A DNA stretch of 64,000 nt from Luzula sylvatica (taxonomy: Eukaryota > Streptophyta > Magnoliopsida > Poales > Juncaceae): contig OX326960.1 of the NCBI GenBank assembly GCA_946800325.1, positions 49,657,355 through 49,721,354 of the forward strand, read 5' to 3'. Position numbers and translations under genes: made by a program. Under the pieces are notes generated by a model. It saw only the letters and a program-made list of their open reading frames with translations, was not told where the DNA came from and did no database searches. Positions 48,473-60,698 of this stretch are shown here, in pieces; positions within the stretch are counted from its first letter, which is position 1; the number at the start of each line of letters is the position of its first letter.

Positions 48473-48780
48473 TTTGTAATTTTGTGATTTATTGCGAAAC
48501 ATTTACAATTTTGTTTTGTTTTGTTTTGTTTTACGTCTTGTTATTTCTCTCGAAAATTAAGAACAAGGATTCTAGAGTTTTTTTTTTTTAATATTACATA
48601 CTGATTTCTTGAGCCAATTGTAGTCCGTGTTTAGTTAGTAAATATCCCTTGTATTGTGTTTAAAAGTTTGATTTTTAACTCTTTTCTAGTTTCTATGATT
48701 TGCAGGGGGTTTTGTTGCTTTTGTATAATTTAGAAATTAGAAATTTCAAAGCATTTGGGATTTCACTTTAAAAGATGGTT
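48473..48780 (+). other. MON2 3' region
   Basis: Probable 3' UTR and terminator region, with a (TTTTG)n run at about 48,510-48,532. No other gene. Confidence 0.4.
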
Positions 48781-49270
48781 GGTTGTGTTACAAAATAAAG
48801 ATGGTTGGTTGAAGAACAAGGATTTACTTGGAGAAATTATGTGTTACGCCCGAGTTTTTTAAATTTGTTGTTGATGGATAATAGAATTCAATATTTTATA
48901 TCATAAAAAATCGAATTATTCAAAAAATGCATTTCCATTATTTTTTACTTCATATATTAAAACCAAAATATACTTGTGCGAAACTATATTAATGTAAGGT
49001 TCAAAATATACTTGTGCGAAACCATATTAAAACCAAAATATGGTTGTGTTACAAAATAAAGTGGTTGGTTGAAGAACAAGGATTTACTTGGAGAAATTAT
49101 GTGTTACGCCCGAGTTTTTTAAATTTGTTGTTGATGGATAATAGAATTCAATATTTTATATCATAAAAAATCGAATTAATCAAAAAATGCATTTCCATTA
49201 TTTTTTACTTCATATATTAAAACCAAAATATACTTGTGCGAAACTATATTAATGTAAGGTTCAAAACAAA
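48781..49270. repeat. Near-perfect 260-bp tandem duplication
   Basis: Copy 1 (48781-49041) and copy 2 (49042 to about 49,265) share the same order with very few differences (AAAGATGG versus AAAGTGG; GAATTATTC versus GAATTAATC). A recent local duplication between MON2 and the mtSSB gene; no coding content. Confidence 0.85.
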
Positions 49271-49429
49271 AAATTCATAATGTAAACAATCATAATGTTT
49301 GAAAAATACAGGATTAAATGGATGGTGTTAATTCTAATTATACGTAAAAGCAAAATTAAAAAGAATTCTAATTCTAATTTCTAATTTTGACATTTTGTTT
49401 TGACTCTGAACAAAATACAGAGGAGAAAA

Positions 49430-49998
49430 AACCTAGCGGGGCAAGAATTTATATTATGGGCTTCTCGGCCCAATTGAAGCAAGCACAAAACCCGCGTTGC
49501 TCGTGCTCCCTCACTCCTCTCTTTTTCACTTGCGCGAGGATTCGGAAACTGGTATATATTTCTTTCAATTCAACGAATATTGGTCGATCGTTTGATTAAG
49601 TTCTTCCAATTTTCCAGTTAATTTTAGGTTTGTAAAAGTAATTTTTATCTGTTTCTTCTTGTATTGAGGTTTTGATGGTTTGTTATATTTTTTAATTATC
49701 TCGATTGTGCCCGCGAGCTGTTTGTAGAAATGCCTTCACGTATTTTTGATATTTTAAATTGAGTGTGATTGTGCGGACAAGGTGTTTGTTGAAATGGGCT
49801 TTTGTTTTCTGTTTGTACAAATGCCTTTTGCATGCGTGTAAGCATGGTTACTCGTGCGATGCCATAACGAATTTTTTGTTCTCTTCCATTTTCTTTTCAA
49901 TTAATAGCAATACAATTTGTTTCCTTATTTACAGAACTTTGCATTATGTTCGTAAATAATAATGTAATAATGTTTTTTTTCTTGTATAGACTAAAAAA
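49430..49998 (+). promoter_or_regulatory. 5' leader and leader intron of mtSSB
   Basis: Transcribed-looking sequence ends at donor AAACTG^GTATAT (49551/49552). The acceptor CTTGTATAG at 49989 leaves a 9-nt second leader segment before the ATG at 49999. Inferred from splice signals only. Confidence 0.5.
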
Positions 49999-51465
49999 AT
50001 GGGTTCACTAAGAACTGGGATTTTGAAGAGCTTGCAAAGGGCTACGACACGGCGACAAAGTTCACTAGGTAGTTCATTTACTCATTCTTAACAATCAAAT
50101 TTATTTGTTTATATTACGACCCAATTTATTTAGTTACTTTATTTTATAAATTTCCAGATATTTTCAAAAAAATTCAAGCATGCAACCATTCAACCATGTC
50201 TTTTGACGAAGATTCCGACAAAAATAACACAAATCAAGAAGAAAATTCCGACAAAAAAAGAGAATTTCGAACCCAAGGCTCAGATCTAAAAAAGGGCTGG
50301 GATTTCAGAGGCATATATAAGGTACACAAATACTCAAAAAATGCATTTTAATATGCATATATAGCATAATTTTTTCTGATTTTTGTTTGGGTTAGGCAAT
50401 TATTTGTGGCAAAATTGGGGAGGCACCGGTACAGAAGATATTAAGAGACGGACACACCATAACAATATTCACGGTCGGTACGGGTGGCATGTTTGATCAG
50501 AGAATTATAGGAGGCAGTGAGATACCAAGACCGGTACAGTGGCATCGAATTGCGGTACACAGCGATGTCATAGGAGATTATGCTGTTCGTCAACTGGTCA
50601 AAGGGTACATCTTTTTTTTTTTGTTAATTTCAAATTTATTTTATTGAATAATTTTCAAGAAAATTTGAATCGATGTGTTGTGCAGTTGTACTGTGTTTGT
50701 GGAGGGAGATATAGAGACTAGGGTTTACAATGATAACATTACTGGTGAAGTTAGGAATATTCCTGAAATTTGTGTTAGGCGTGACGGTACGTTTTTATAC
50801 ACAATTTCTTTAATTTATTCTTTTCTTCGTGCAATATTTATAATCCTTAATTACAAAATTTTGGCTTATATTAATGTGATTTTGTAGGCAAAGTGAGATT
50901 GATCAAATCTGGAGGAGATGTTGCTTCGAGTTTATCATCAATTGATGAACTAAGTAAATGCACTTTTCTTTTCTTATCGTTTCTCCATTTTAATTCAATT
51001 TTAATAAAATAAATAGGGATTTTATCTTCAAAAATCCCCTAACTTTTCTGAATATTACGAACAACCCCCTAACTTTTTGATTCCTTCGAAAACCTCCTAT
51101 ATTTTTAACTCCTTCAAAACCCCCTTATCTTTTCTGAATATTAGCAAAAACCCCTTAACCTTTTGTTATGTTTTCTAAATATGACCATTTTACCCCCATG
51201 ATTTTAAATAAAAATCATGGGGCATAATAATCATCATCTTGATAAAACATAACAAAATGTTAGGGTTATTTTGCTAATATTAAAAAATGTTAGGGGGGTT
51301 TCACAGTATTAGAATTGTTAGGGGGGGTTCTTGAAAATTTTCCCTAAATAGATATATTCCTTATTGGAATAAATTAATTGATTAGTTTGTGTTGTTTTGG
51401 TTTCTTTTCAATATATGAGATGCTAATAGAATTTTTTTTGTGGATTAGGGGAGGGATTGCTCTGA
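49999..51465 (+). CDS. MTSSB: Mitochondrial single-stranded DNA-binding protein (OB-fold)
   Basis: Six exons: 49999-50068, 50158-50321, 50396-50604, 50686-50786, 50888-50953 and 51449-51465 (627 nt, 208 aa). The first 45 residues are rich in Arg/Ser/Thr (GILKSLQRATTRRQSSL), a typical mitochondrial presequence. A charged linker follows, then the SSB OB-fold: KAIICGKIGEAPVQKILRDG, TIFTVGTGGMFDQ, PVQWHRIAVHSDVIGDYAV, KGCTVFVEGDIETRVYND and PEICVRRDGKVRLIKSG. Family role: coats single-stranded DNA in mitochondrial DNA replication and recombination. The last exon encodes only REGLL and a stop, and is separated from exon 5 by a 495-nt intron holding a foldback element. Confidence 0.93.
51015..51345. 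repeat. 331-bp foldback element in the last intron of mtSSB
   Basis: Ends AGGGATTTTATCTTCAA-AA-CCCC and complement GGGG-TTCTTGAAAATTTTCCCT, with inner repeats CCCCCTAACTTTTTG / AAAAATGTTAGGGGGG and a perfect central hairpin CCCCATGATTTT..AAAATCATGGGG. A precise target duplication could not be fixed. It makes up two thirds of the 495-nt intron. Confidence 0.75.
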
Positions 51466-51859
51466 GAAGTTCTGGAGTGTTATGTGGTAAGTCAATTTAG
51501 AATTATGCATTTCTTTTGTCTCCTTTATTAGTTTGGGTAGCATTAATGATTTTACTGTGTTGGCAATTATATTGTATCAGAAGATCCTTTTTCTGAAAAT
51601 TCACTGTACTAAGTGATTTTAGAGAAATATTGTTCTTGTGGTTTTACTGATATTTATCATTTATATTAATGTTGTCAAACATGTTAAATGGAACGAGTCG
51701 GGAATATTATTGACTAAGGATTAATTGGAGATTAATTGGTATTAATCGGTCGTCATAACGGTTATAAATTTCAATATATAATATTTTGTTTTTTTAAATC
51801 CTAATTGTTATTATTCAATTCTGAGTATATAATGGAACGTGAACTTAAAATTTAAATTT

Positions 51860-54800
51860 TGAAGTCCAACAAAAATGTACCATTCAATTTAAATTTTGCA
51901 GTCCAAAAAAAGTAAGGATGAATGTAAATTTAAAGAGGAAAAAGCATCATTCTCATAATTTTTTTCCAATAAAAATTAGTATTTTTAAATGTAGTATAAT
52001 GACATAAATAATATCAATATCATAGTATTCACGATGCTTTGAAGGAGTATTATAGTACTAAAGGGAAGTTCTAAAATTTAGTTTTTTTCCTTGCGTTAGA
52101 CTTTAATTTCGATGTTTTGGCGAAACAAATATGAAATTGTGGTATTTTGCAATAGTTAGACTTCAATTTAGAACTTTTTGAGTATTTTGTTAGCCATCAA
52201 AGATTGAGTATTGTAAATTTATTAGTCATAAAAAATTAAGTGTTGTAAATTTACTAGCCATCAGAAGTAGAAAATTTTATACATTAAATGTTTTGCTCGT
52301 GTTATTCTAAGATTACATAGTATTTTTAATAAAACATGAAAAATTGCGTATATTGCACATGTTAAATTAAATTTTGATATTTTTGAGAAAAACACTTGAA
52401 ATTGAGTATTTTACATACGTTATATTAAACTAGGAAATAGCCCCGCACTTCGCTGCGGGTTATAAGATTTATATTTTTCATATTTACTGAAGTTCTTGTT
52501 TGTCTTTTTGATAATAAAAATTGAAATGAATATACTCAAAAGGATATTATTTCAAATAGATAAAAAGAAGAAAAAGTTAGATAATAAATAAATATATATT
52601 CAACATTACCATCATTAACAGTTTACAAATCAAGATATCACCACACACACAGAAACCCAACACAAACCACCATATATCCAACGTATTCCACAGTCAATGC
52701 AGACATGCTCGTTTCGTTCACGTCAATGTTATCCTAAATAACCTTGCTAACCAACATATTTCGACACATATTTACGACTAAAAACTTTATCTTTCACATA
52801 TGGCGTGCAGATTTTGAGATAAACCTTTATCTATTATCCGTACTTCATTCACTTCCTCCCTGCACAATGCTTATTTGCTGGAAAAATCCAAAAAATAAAA
52901 AACAAACAAAGGTAAGATTTTGTGATGTAAATAGAAAAATAATACAAATCAGTGGTTGTGTACACAATTTTTGTAGCTTGCACCAGTTGAGTTGGGACGG
53001 TACACTATACTATACTAATAATTAGTAGGTGTAAAAAATAATTACAATGAAGATTAATTAATAAACAAATAAGAAAATTAAATTAAAAAATAAGTTAATG
53101 ATTTGAAAAGATAAAACCGGAGTATAAAAATCAATTCTTCCAAACTATAAGGATTGATTAACGAAATAACCACATAACTTGTGCAAAAATGAAAAAATCA
53201 CCTAAAAAAAGCCCTTTATTCAACCATACATTTTAAAGTAACCTGATATTCAATATCAGTACTTAGGCCCTTAACTAACCGAGCAAGATGAATAACCTGA
53301 AATCTCCATAATGCACCCGTGAAATTTAGTACAAATTACATATCAACCCTCAAAACAAAAACAAAAAAAGAGCAAGAAGCTTAACCCTAATTACTAAACT
53401 AAAAACCATAGTCAAACCTGAAAAGCCGAAATACTACTTAAGATTAAATTGTAGAAATATTAATCAAGCAAGAAATGAAGTAAAATAGCAGAGTATAAAA
53501 ATATGACCTGATAATTGACGCTGCAATCAATCATTAGTTTCTTCTTCAATCTAAAATAATTATTCCTAATTTGTTTTTATACTTTTAAATTCATAACAGA
53601 AACTTCTAATATTATATCACACAATAATCAAAATATCGTAAATACCCCCGTGATTATAACGAATTTTTTTTTTCCAATAAGAGACTCTGTGAGCCACAAC
53701 CGACACGTTCTTTATGAAATAATGAAAGTTGAATTCATTGCTTTAATAAATGGTTGATATAATTGCTTTAAAGAGGTCCACTAATTTCTGGAAGAATTAT
53801 TGCTGCACCCTGAAATGATCAGAAATTACAAATCAGTCCTTAAAACAAAAGAAAATGAACTAAGCAAGATGTTTAACCCCAATTACTAATCATAAAGCAT
53901 AATAAAACTTTAACAACCCGAATACTACTTAAATTAGATTTAGAAATAACGAAAAAGAAATGAAGTGAAATAGCACAATCTAAATGTGTACTCGGGAGGA
54001 TATATAATAAGAAATTGATACAATTATAATTTATAAGAGGGACCAAGTAATAAACTAACCTTTAATAAAGGCATCTTCTCTGATATTGAAACTACTTCAA
54101 TGCCATTGAAGCCAAAATAATATACTGCTGCAATCTATCATGAAAAAGTACGACTAATTAGACAAAAAGGAGAGGTTGTAGATAGTTAAGAAAATATGAA
54201 ATCAAAACTGAAATCATATTTTTTGAAATTGAATCTACTTTTTCAGTTCCGATGAAATGAAGTTCCGATGAAATGGATGTGTGAAAAGGTATTCACGCGA
54301 TTATATGTAAAGAACCCACCAATTTTTTTTTTTTAATTCAAATGTAAAAGTTTTAATTTAGATAATACTTGTGAAAGCCAAAATAAATAATTATTATAAT
54401 TACATACCAGGTAATTATTTTTCCATCTCCAAGCATTGCAGCCTTGCGAAACAATGCTTCCAAACCCTAAAACCCAATATAAAACCAATTTGAGTTTTTA
54501 CAAGAACATATTCGATACTTTTTTGTTTTTGAAAGGGTATATATGTAAAAAAAAACTTTGATATCGACCCCACCAGCGAGATTACGCAGCTCTTCAGCCC
54601 ACAGTTATACTCAACCTCAATCCCTCCTACACAGATAAATCAGTTAAATATATATTGTTATATTCTGATCCAAGTATTTTTTACATGTGAGATGAAAATC
54701 AACATCAAGTAAAATTTTGCTGAGATTCCAATTGAGTTGAAAATCAACATCAAATCGATCAACAAAGAATCTCACCACCAACATACCGAGCATAATTTCT

Positions 54801-57390
54801 AATCTTACAAAAATCAACATCAAATGAAAACTATGACAAATTATCACCTGATCGATCTGATTTACATGCGTCAATCTTACAAATTTCAAAGCTCGCAAAT
54901 TTCGATTGTTAAGCCCTAGCTCGAGTCGGAAGCTTCATCTCTCCTAAAGGATAGTCTTCACTTTCCCTTCCTCTTCCCAGCCTCTTCACTTTCTCCTCTC
55001 CTCATTACCGGATCCAGCCATCCAAAAGCCTAGAATGAGAGTATAGCAAACGAGCGACAAAGAAGAGGAAATAGATAAAGCTAGGCGGAGAAGGAAAAAG
55101 AAAGAGAGTGGTTGAAGTAAAGGGAGAAGATACAGAGCGACGGAATGGGCATGCACTCCTCTGTGGATGCACTCCTATGTGGGAGGAAGCACAAAAAAAG
55201 CAAGAAAAAGCATGGGAGAAAAAACATGGGTAAGAGAAAATATGGTAAAAATCATCTTGGTTAAACACTAAGAAAGAAAATAAAGAGCAACGTGGCTATG
55301 TCTTGTATGCCCTTTCCATTGTAAATTTAATGGGAAGGATAAATTTGGACATTGTTTGAAAAAATAAAAACTACAAAATATAGCATTTTTAATGGATTAA
55401 GACTCCAAAACACAAAGATTGAATATTTTGCATGTGTTTAGCCTTTTCAATTTTAAGCATTTTATTGAAATGTTTACAAATTTAGTATTTTGCATATGTT
55501 ACTTTTTAACTCTGATATTTTTTTATAAAACTTGACTTTTTTGAATTTTTCGTGTATTCAAGTATTTTACAAGTGTTAAAACATTATTATTTTTTGTATT
55601 TTTTTTGAAAATATATAATTTTGCACGTGTTAGTCTTTATTACAACGTTTTTGATAAAAAAAAAAATGTAAAGTTAGTATTTTTCCTGGGTACACTTGAA
55701 TATTGGCATTTCGCCGAAAATTTTAAAAATTGAGTATTTTGCACGTTCTAGACTCCAGTTTCAATAGTTTCAATAGTTTTAATGGATTGGCCTTCAAAAA
55801 ATTAAAAAAAAATGTCAGTGGCTTGTGTTAGCTTTTACAATATTTTTTGGAGAAAAAACCTGGATAGTAGAGTACTCTTCTTGTTTGAGACTTTAATTTT
55901 GTATTTTTGGTAAAAAAAATAGAAAGTTCAGTATTTTGTATACGTTAACTTTCAATTATGAGTCTATGACATTTCAGAGATAATTTTGAAACTCGTGTGT
56001 TTTGTATCAATTATGATATATTCAGAGATAATTTTGAAACTTGCATGTTTCGTAAATGTTAGTCTTTTCAATTTTGTTCTTTACAACAAAAAATAAAAAA
56101 ATGGAGTATTTTATATATTTTCATTTTTTTAGTTCGTGTTTTTTGAGATTTTTGTTGTTGTATTTTTCATGTATTAACCTCCAAACCTTAAACATTTTAT
56201 TATTATGCATTTATTTGCCTTGATTTTGATACATTCGTGAAAATTTTGAATATTAAATATTTTGCATATATTATTCTTATGTTTTCCTAAATTTTTGAGA
56301 AAAACTTAAAAACTTAAAAATGTATAATGCTTGTGTTTTAGACTTCAATTTCGGTGTTTTGACAAAAAAAAATTAAATGAGTATTTTACAGGTATTGGAC
56401 TTCAATTTCGACATTTAAAAAAAAAAAACTGAATCGAGTATTTTTAATGTTCTAGGCTTCAAAACATACAAATTTAGTATATTGTATGTGTTAGCATTCA
56501 AATAGTTTATAGGGAAAAAAAAATTTAAGTATTTTTTATGTTAAGCCTTTTCAATTTCGGTGCTCGTGAAAATAAATAAATAAATTTTATTTTTGTATGT
56601 GTTCGTCTTTGATTATGACAGTTTTGACAAAACAAATTGAAAATTTAATATTTAGCGTGTTTAGGTTTCAAAAACTAAATATTGAGTATTTTGTATTTGT
56701 AAACTTCAATTCCGACATTTTTGTAAAAGTTTTGAAAATCATTTTTTTTGCATGTTATCTTTTAATACATCTTTTGGTTAAAAATGTGAAATTGATTATT
56801 TTGTTTGTTTTACAATTCAATTATGTTACTTCGGGGAATAATTTGGAAATGAAATATTTATCGGTGTTAATTTTTCCTTTTTATATCTTGATAAAAAAAA
56901 ACTCAAAATTGAGTATTTTTAATTGATTAAACTTCAAAGTTTAAAAAATGTATAATTTGCGCGTTCTTGTTTTCAATTACAATATTTTAGAAAATAAATT
57001 GAAATTTGATTATTTTGAATGTGCAAGTCTTTTCAGTGTTGTCATTTAAAAAAAAATAGTTAGAAACAAAGTATTTTGTATATTTTAGTCATTAATCACT
57101 ACGTTTCGAGAAAATATTGAAAATTTGTGTACAGTATGTGTGAGTAATCATAACTTACAAATTGAACATTTGATATGTGTTGCTTTATATTTCTATTTTT
57201 TTAGGAAAATTTTGAAAATAAATTATTAATTTGTATGTGCGGCTCATGTTTTTACAAAGTGAAAATAAATTATTAATTTGTATGTGCGGCTCATGTTTTT
57301 ACAAAGTTTTTTTTGAACAACATACAAATTGTGTCTTTTGCATGTGTTAGATTTCAATTAAAACTTGAGAATATTTTTTTAACATAAACA
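51860..57390. repeat. Degenerate tandem array (about 70-90-bp unit), interrupted
   Basis: From about 52,060 to 52,429 and from about 55,330 to 57,360 the sequence is built from degenerate units containing ATTGAGTATTTTGCATGTGTTAG, then CTTCAATTTCGA and a TTTTTGA(A)n tract. No ORF of interest. The interruption at 52,430-55,330 begins with a Helitron-like terminus. Confidence 0.65.
52430..55330 (-). mobile_element. Helitron-like insertion, 3' end at 52,430
   Basis: Read on the minus strand, the hairpin CCCGCAGCGAAGTGCGGG (52459-52442) is followed 7-8 nt later by CTAG (52433-52430) and a T, the Helitron 3' signature. The right (5') limit is estimated only from where the tandem array resumes (about 55,330). 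Inside, a block at about 53,326-53,560 is repeated, diverged, at 53,815-54,150. No helicase ORF is visible, so any Helitron is non-autonomous. The 5' TC end was not found. Confidence 0.5.
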
Positions 57391-57486
57391 CTTTCAAATA
57401 TTTGCAAAGTAACCAAACATAATAATTTGACGTTATTATTTCACTTATTTTGAAACAATAGATGAATATTATATAAATATAACAAC

Positions 57487-57656
57487 TTATTTTAACATAA
57501 TAGATGCCAATGGCCTTGTGACCCAGTGGTTGGATGTGAGACACAAGAAACCTTATGTTGTGAGAGGTTGTAGGTTTGAATCTCGTTGGCACCAATGGAT
57601 GGAGGACCACCGAACCTTCTCCATTTACTCGTTTTTTTTATTTTAACATAATAGAT
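57487..57656 (+). mobile_element. tRNA-derived SINE with long target duplication
   Basis: Body 57506-57637 (132 bp). Pol III promoter: A-box-like TGGCCTTGTGACCCAGTGG (57511 on) and B-box GGTTTGAATCTC (57573-57584). The body ends in a T run. Flanks are identical 19-bp copies TTATTTTAACATAATAGAT at 57487-57505 and 57638-57656. Short length and a poly-T end recall the plant Au-type SINEs; the family name is inference. Confidence 0.8.
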
Positions 57657-58090
57657 AAATATTTGCGAAGTGAATTTACATATAATACATCTACTATGTA
57701 TATATATGCATGTTTCCCGACAAAATTCAATTTCGGCTCCTCTTTATCCGTAGATACCATCCAACAAATTTATATTTTGGCAGAGTATTTATGAAATATT
57801 ATCGACAGTCACTCAAATCTAACATCCAGTTTTAGATGAAAAAAAAATATGCCCTTTTTCTCGACTATTTTTTCTCAAAGTGATTTGAGTATATTTTATA
57901 TTTATAATTTATAATTAGATGATTACCATTAAATATGACATGCCCTCTTCTCATCAAATATTTACCAACAAATTAAATCATGTATATCGACAAGTCATAC
58001 GAGACGTGGCGAAACACCATCACACGCGTCTCCTGCAGGCGAGCTCCATGCTCGGAAAAGACGACGATCGATGTGCTGGAAACGGGCCTG
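57657..58090. other. Intergenic DNA upstream of vicilin promoter
   Basis: AT-rich to about 57,970, then GC-richer. No gene. Confidence 0.4.
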
Positions 58091-58315
58091 GCCGATCACG
58101 TGACCTCTCCACCAAGTTCCAATGTCTCTTCCTCTCAACTTTCGTCCATTAATGAGTGCTTGCATCCCATGCATGCAATGCACGCACCCCCTCCTCCATC
58201 GTTAGCCACGCTTGAGCTTTATCTTCTCATGAAAAACAACAAAAGGTATTTACTATAAATAAGCGAATACATTATCACTGCCTCTTCATCACTTTCACAC
58301 TCGAACAAATCAGCC
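58091..58315 (+). promoter_or_regulatory. Vicilin promoter with G-box, RY repeat and TATA box
   Basis: CACGTG G-box/ABRE at 58097-58102, RY element CATGCATG at 58168-58175, and TATAAAT at 58254-58260, 56 nt before the ATG. RY plus G-box is the known signature of ABI3/FUS3- and bZIP-driven seed storage promoters; occupancy here is inferred. Confidence 0.75.
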
Positions 58316-60698
58316 ATGGCTATGAAACATGAAGCTTTCAGCTCTCTCTTTCTCCTCTTATCAATCCTCTCTCTGTTCGCTCTCTCTCTTGCGAGAGAAG
58401 ATCCAGAACAATCTCCACTGTTTAAATGCGTGGATAAATGCTTACAGAGGTCTGAGGAACAACGAGGGGAATGCGTGAGGTGGTGCGTAAAGCAAGAAGA
58501 AGAACGTGAGGGGAGAGAGAAAGTGGTAACGAGAACTAATCCTCAGAGAGAAGAGGAGGAATGGGAAGAAGGAAGAGGAGAGAGAGGATGGGAGAAGCAA
58601 AATCCTTACGTGTTCCAAAGAGAGCAATTCAAGCATAAAATCAGGACTGAACATGGCCATGTTAGGGTTTTGACCAACTTTGCAAAAAAGTCCAAGTTAT
58701 TGATCGGAATTGCGAATTATCGTGTTGCGATCGTCGAGCTTAATCCTCGCACTTTTGTCGTCCCGAATCACTGGGATGCTGATGATGTTTGCTATGTCGT
58801 CAGAGGTATATATATAGAATTATTTCCCTATAATTACTTATTATTCGAGTTAATATCACTTAATTTGTATGTTTAAATTTACAGGAAAAGGTATCGTGAC
58901 CGTAATTAAGAAAGACGATAAAGAATCGTACCAGATAAGGCAAGGAGATGTACTGAAAATCGATGCAGGTTCGATTATTTATCTGACAAATAGTGATAGC
59001 CGTGAGAAATTGATCATGGCTAAGCTCGTTCAACCTGTTTCCACTCCCGGCAAATTCAAGGTACAAAATTACCTTCCCTATTTACATAAAACCTAATTAT
59101 GACATGATTTTGTGATCTATATATATCTAATTAATGGTTCTCTTAATTTTGCAGAGCTTCTTCGGTGCGGGAGGTGATAATCCCGAATCATTTTTCCGAG
59201 CATTCAGTGATGAAGTTTTGGAAGCTTCATTCAATGTACAGTTTATATCCAATTTTATCATTTAATGTTAAATATAATGTTAAATAAGTATGTGGTAAAT
59301 GAGTAAATAGACTCGGACATGTGTTAAACGAGTATATTGTAAATAAGTAAATGAAACCGGTCTAACATATAAGATTTTAATTTAATATTGGCAAATTAGT
59401 AGTATCATATTCAACATGTAATTAAATGATGAGTAATTCTACACAACATGCGTTCGCAACATGATTGACAACAGGATGATGATTCTGCTGGGGTGTAGAA
59501 TGTGTATTGAATTAAGTTAAAACTAATTTTATATTGTGAATACAATATTCAATATCCAACATATGATCAATATTTTTTTTGCTGCGAGATCATGTTGCAT
59601 GTTGCGTAGAATTATTAAATGATAATGATAATGATTGTTACTAGTAATTAAATTTATGTGACATGCAGACTCGAAGGGAGAGGATTGAGAGGATATTTGG
59701 GAAGCAAAGTAAAGGAGCGATAATCCGTGCAAGCGAAGACCAGATTCGAGCATTATCTCGTGATGCTTCTGAAGGAGGCAAATGGCCATGGGGCGAGAAA
59801 GGACCATTCAGCGAATCGAAAGGTCCTTATAATCTCTTGAGAAAACGTCCGACACATTCGAACCAACACGGTCAATTATACGAAGCAGATTCGGATGATT
59901 ATAAACAACTCCGCGATCTTGATGTGAGGGTCTCCCTCGCCAATATTACCGGTGTATGTATATATAAATTATGTTATTCAAATTGAATTATATCACATCG
60001 AATTATAAAAAGTATGAATTTGAATATTTGAAAACCCCTTTTGATTGATTAGGGGTCCATGACGGTGCCATGGTACAACTCGCGATCGACCAAGATAGCG
60101 GTAGTGGTGGAGGGACGAGGCCAGTTGGAGATTGTTTGCCCTCACATGGGGAAACAATCTGAGAGGGAGGGTAGAAAAGGAAGGAAATACGAAGAGGAGG
60201 AAGAAGAAGAAGAGGGTCGACAAGGTCAACAGGGTCAACGGTACCAGAAAGTTAGGGCGAATTTGAATCCTGGTACGGTCTTCGTCGTACCGGCAGGTCA
60301 TCCAACAGTTGAGATTGCGTCGAGAGATGAGAATCTCCAGATTGCTTGCTTCGACATCCGTGCCGAGAACAATGAGAAGATTTTCCTCGCAGGTAAACAT
60401 TTTCATTTTGTAGGGTAATTTACAATTCCGTGTTGACGGTGAACTGGTTCTGTTTAAAACAGGAAGAAATAACATACTGAGCAAGATGGAGAGAGAGGCG
60501 AAGGAGCTCGCGTTTGACACGTCAGCTAGGGAGGTGGATGAGCTACTCAACGCCCAGCGAGAGGAAGCTTTCATTCCTGGTCCTGGAAGCCGAAGCCACC
60601 GTGGTGGCGGTGGCGGTGCCGGTGGACGAGGCGGAGGTAGCCATGGAGGACACGGGTTCAACGTGGAGTCGATCTTGGAAGTCGCGGCGGGGATGTGA
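58316..60698 (+). CDS. 7S globulin (vicilin-type seed storage protein)
   Basis: Six exons: 58316-58805, 58885-59060, 59155-59235, 59669-59953, 60053-60392 and 60463-60698 (1,608 nt, 535 aa). A signal peptide covers about residues 1-26 (LFLLLSILSLFALSLA). A CX3C-X10-CX3C motif follows (Cys38, 42, 53, 57), the alpha-hairpinin pattern of vicilin-buried peptides. Then come an Arg/Glu-rich spacer and two cupin barrels (NPYVFQREQFKHKIRTEHG..RTFVVPNHWDADDVCYVVRGKG..; GGSMTVPWYNS..VVVEGRGQLEIVCPH..LNPGTVFVVPAGHP). The second cupin has a poly-Glu loop, and the tail is Gly/His-rich. Role: nitrogen store in seed protein vacuoles. The RY/G-box promoter agrees. The tail RSHRGGGGGAGGRGGGSHGG is unusual for vicilins as I know them. 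Confidence 0.95.

Noticed and set aside
57506..57637. Possible tRNA gene (A and B box)
   Set aside because: No cloverleaf with proper acceptor and anticodon stems can be drawn, and flanking target duplications identify it as a SINE.
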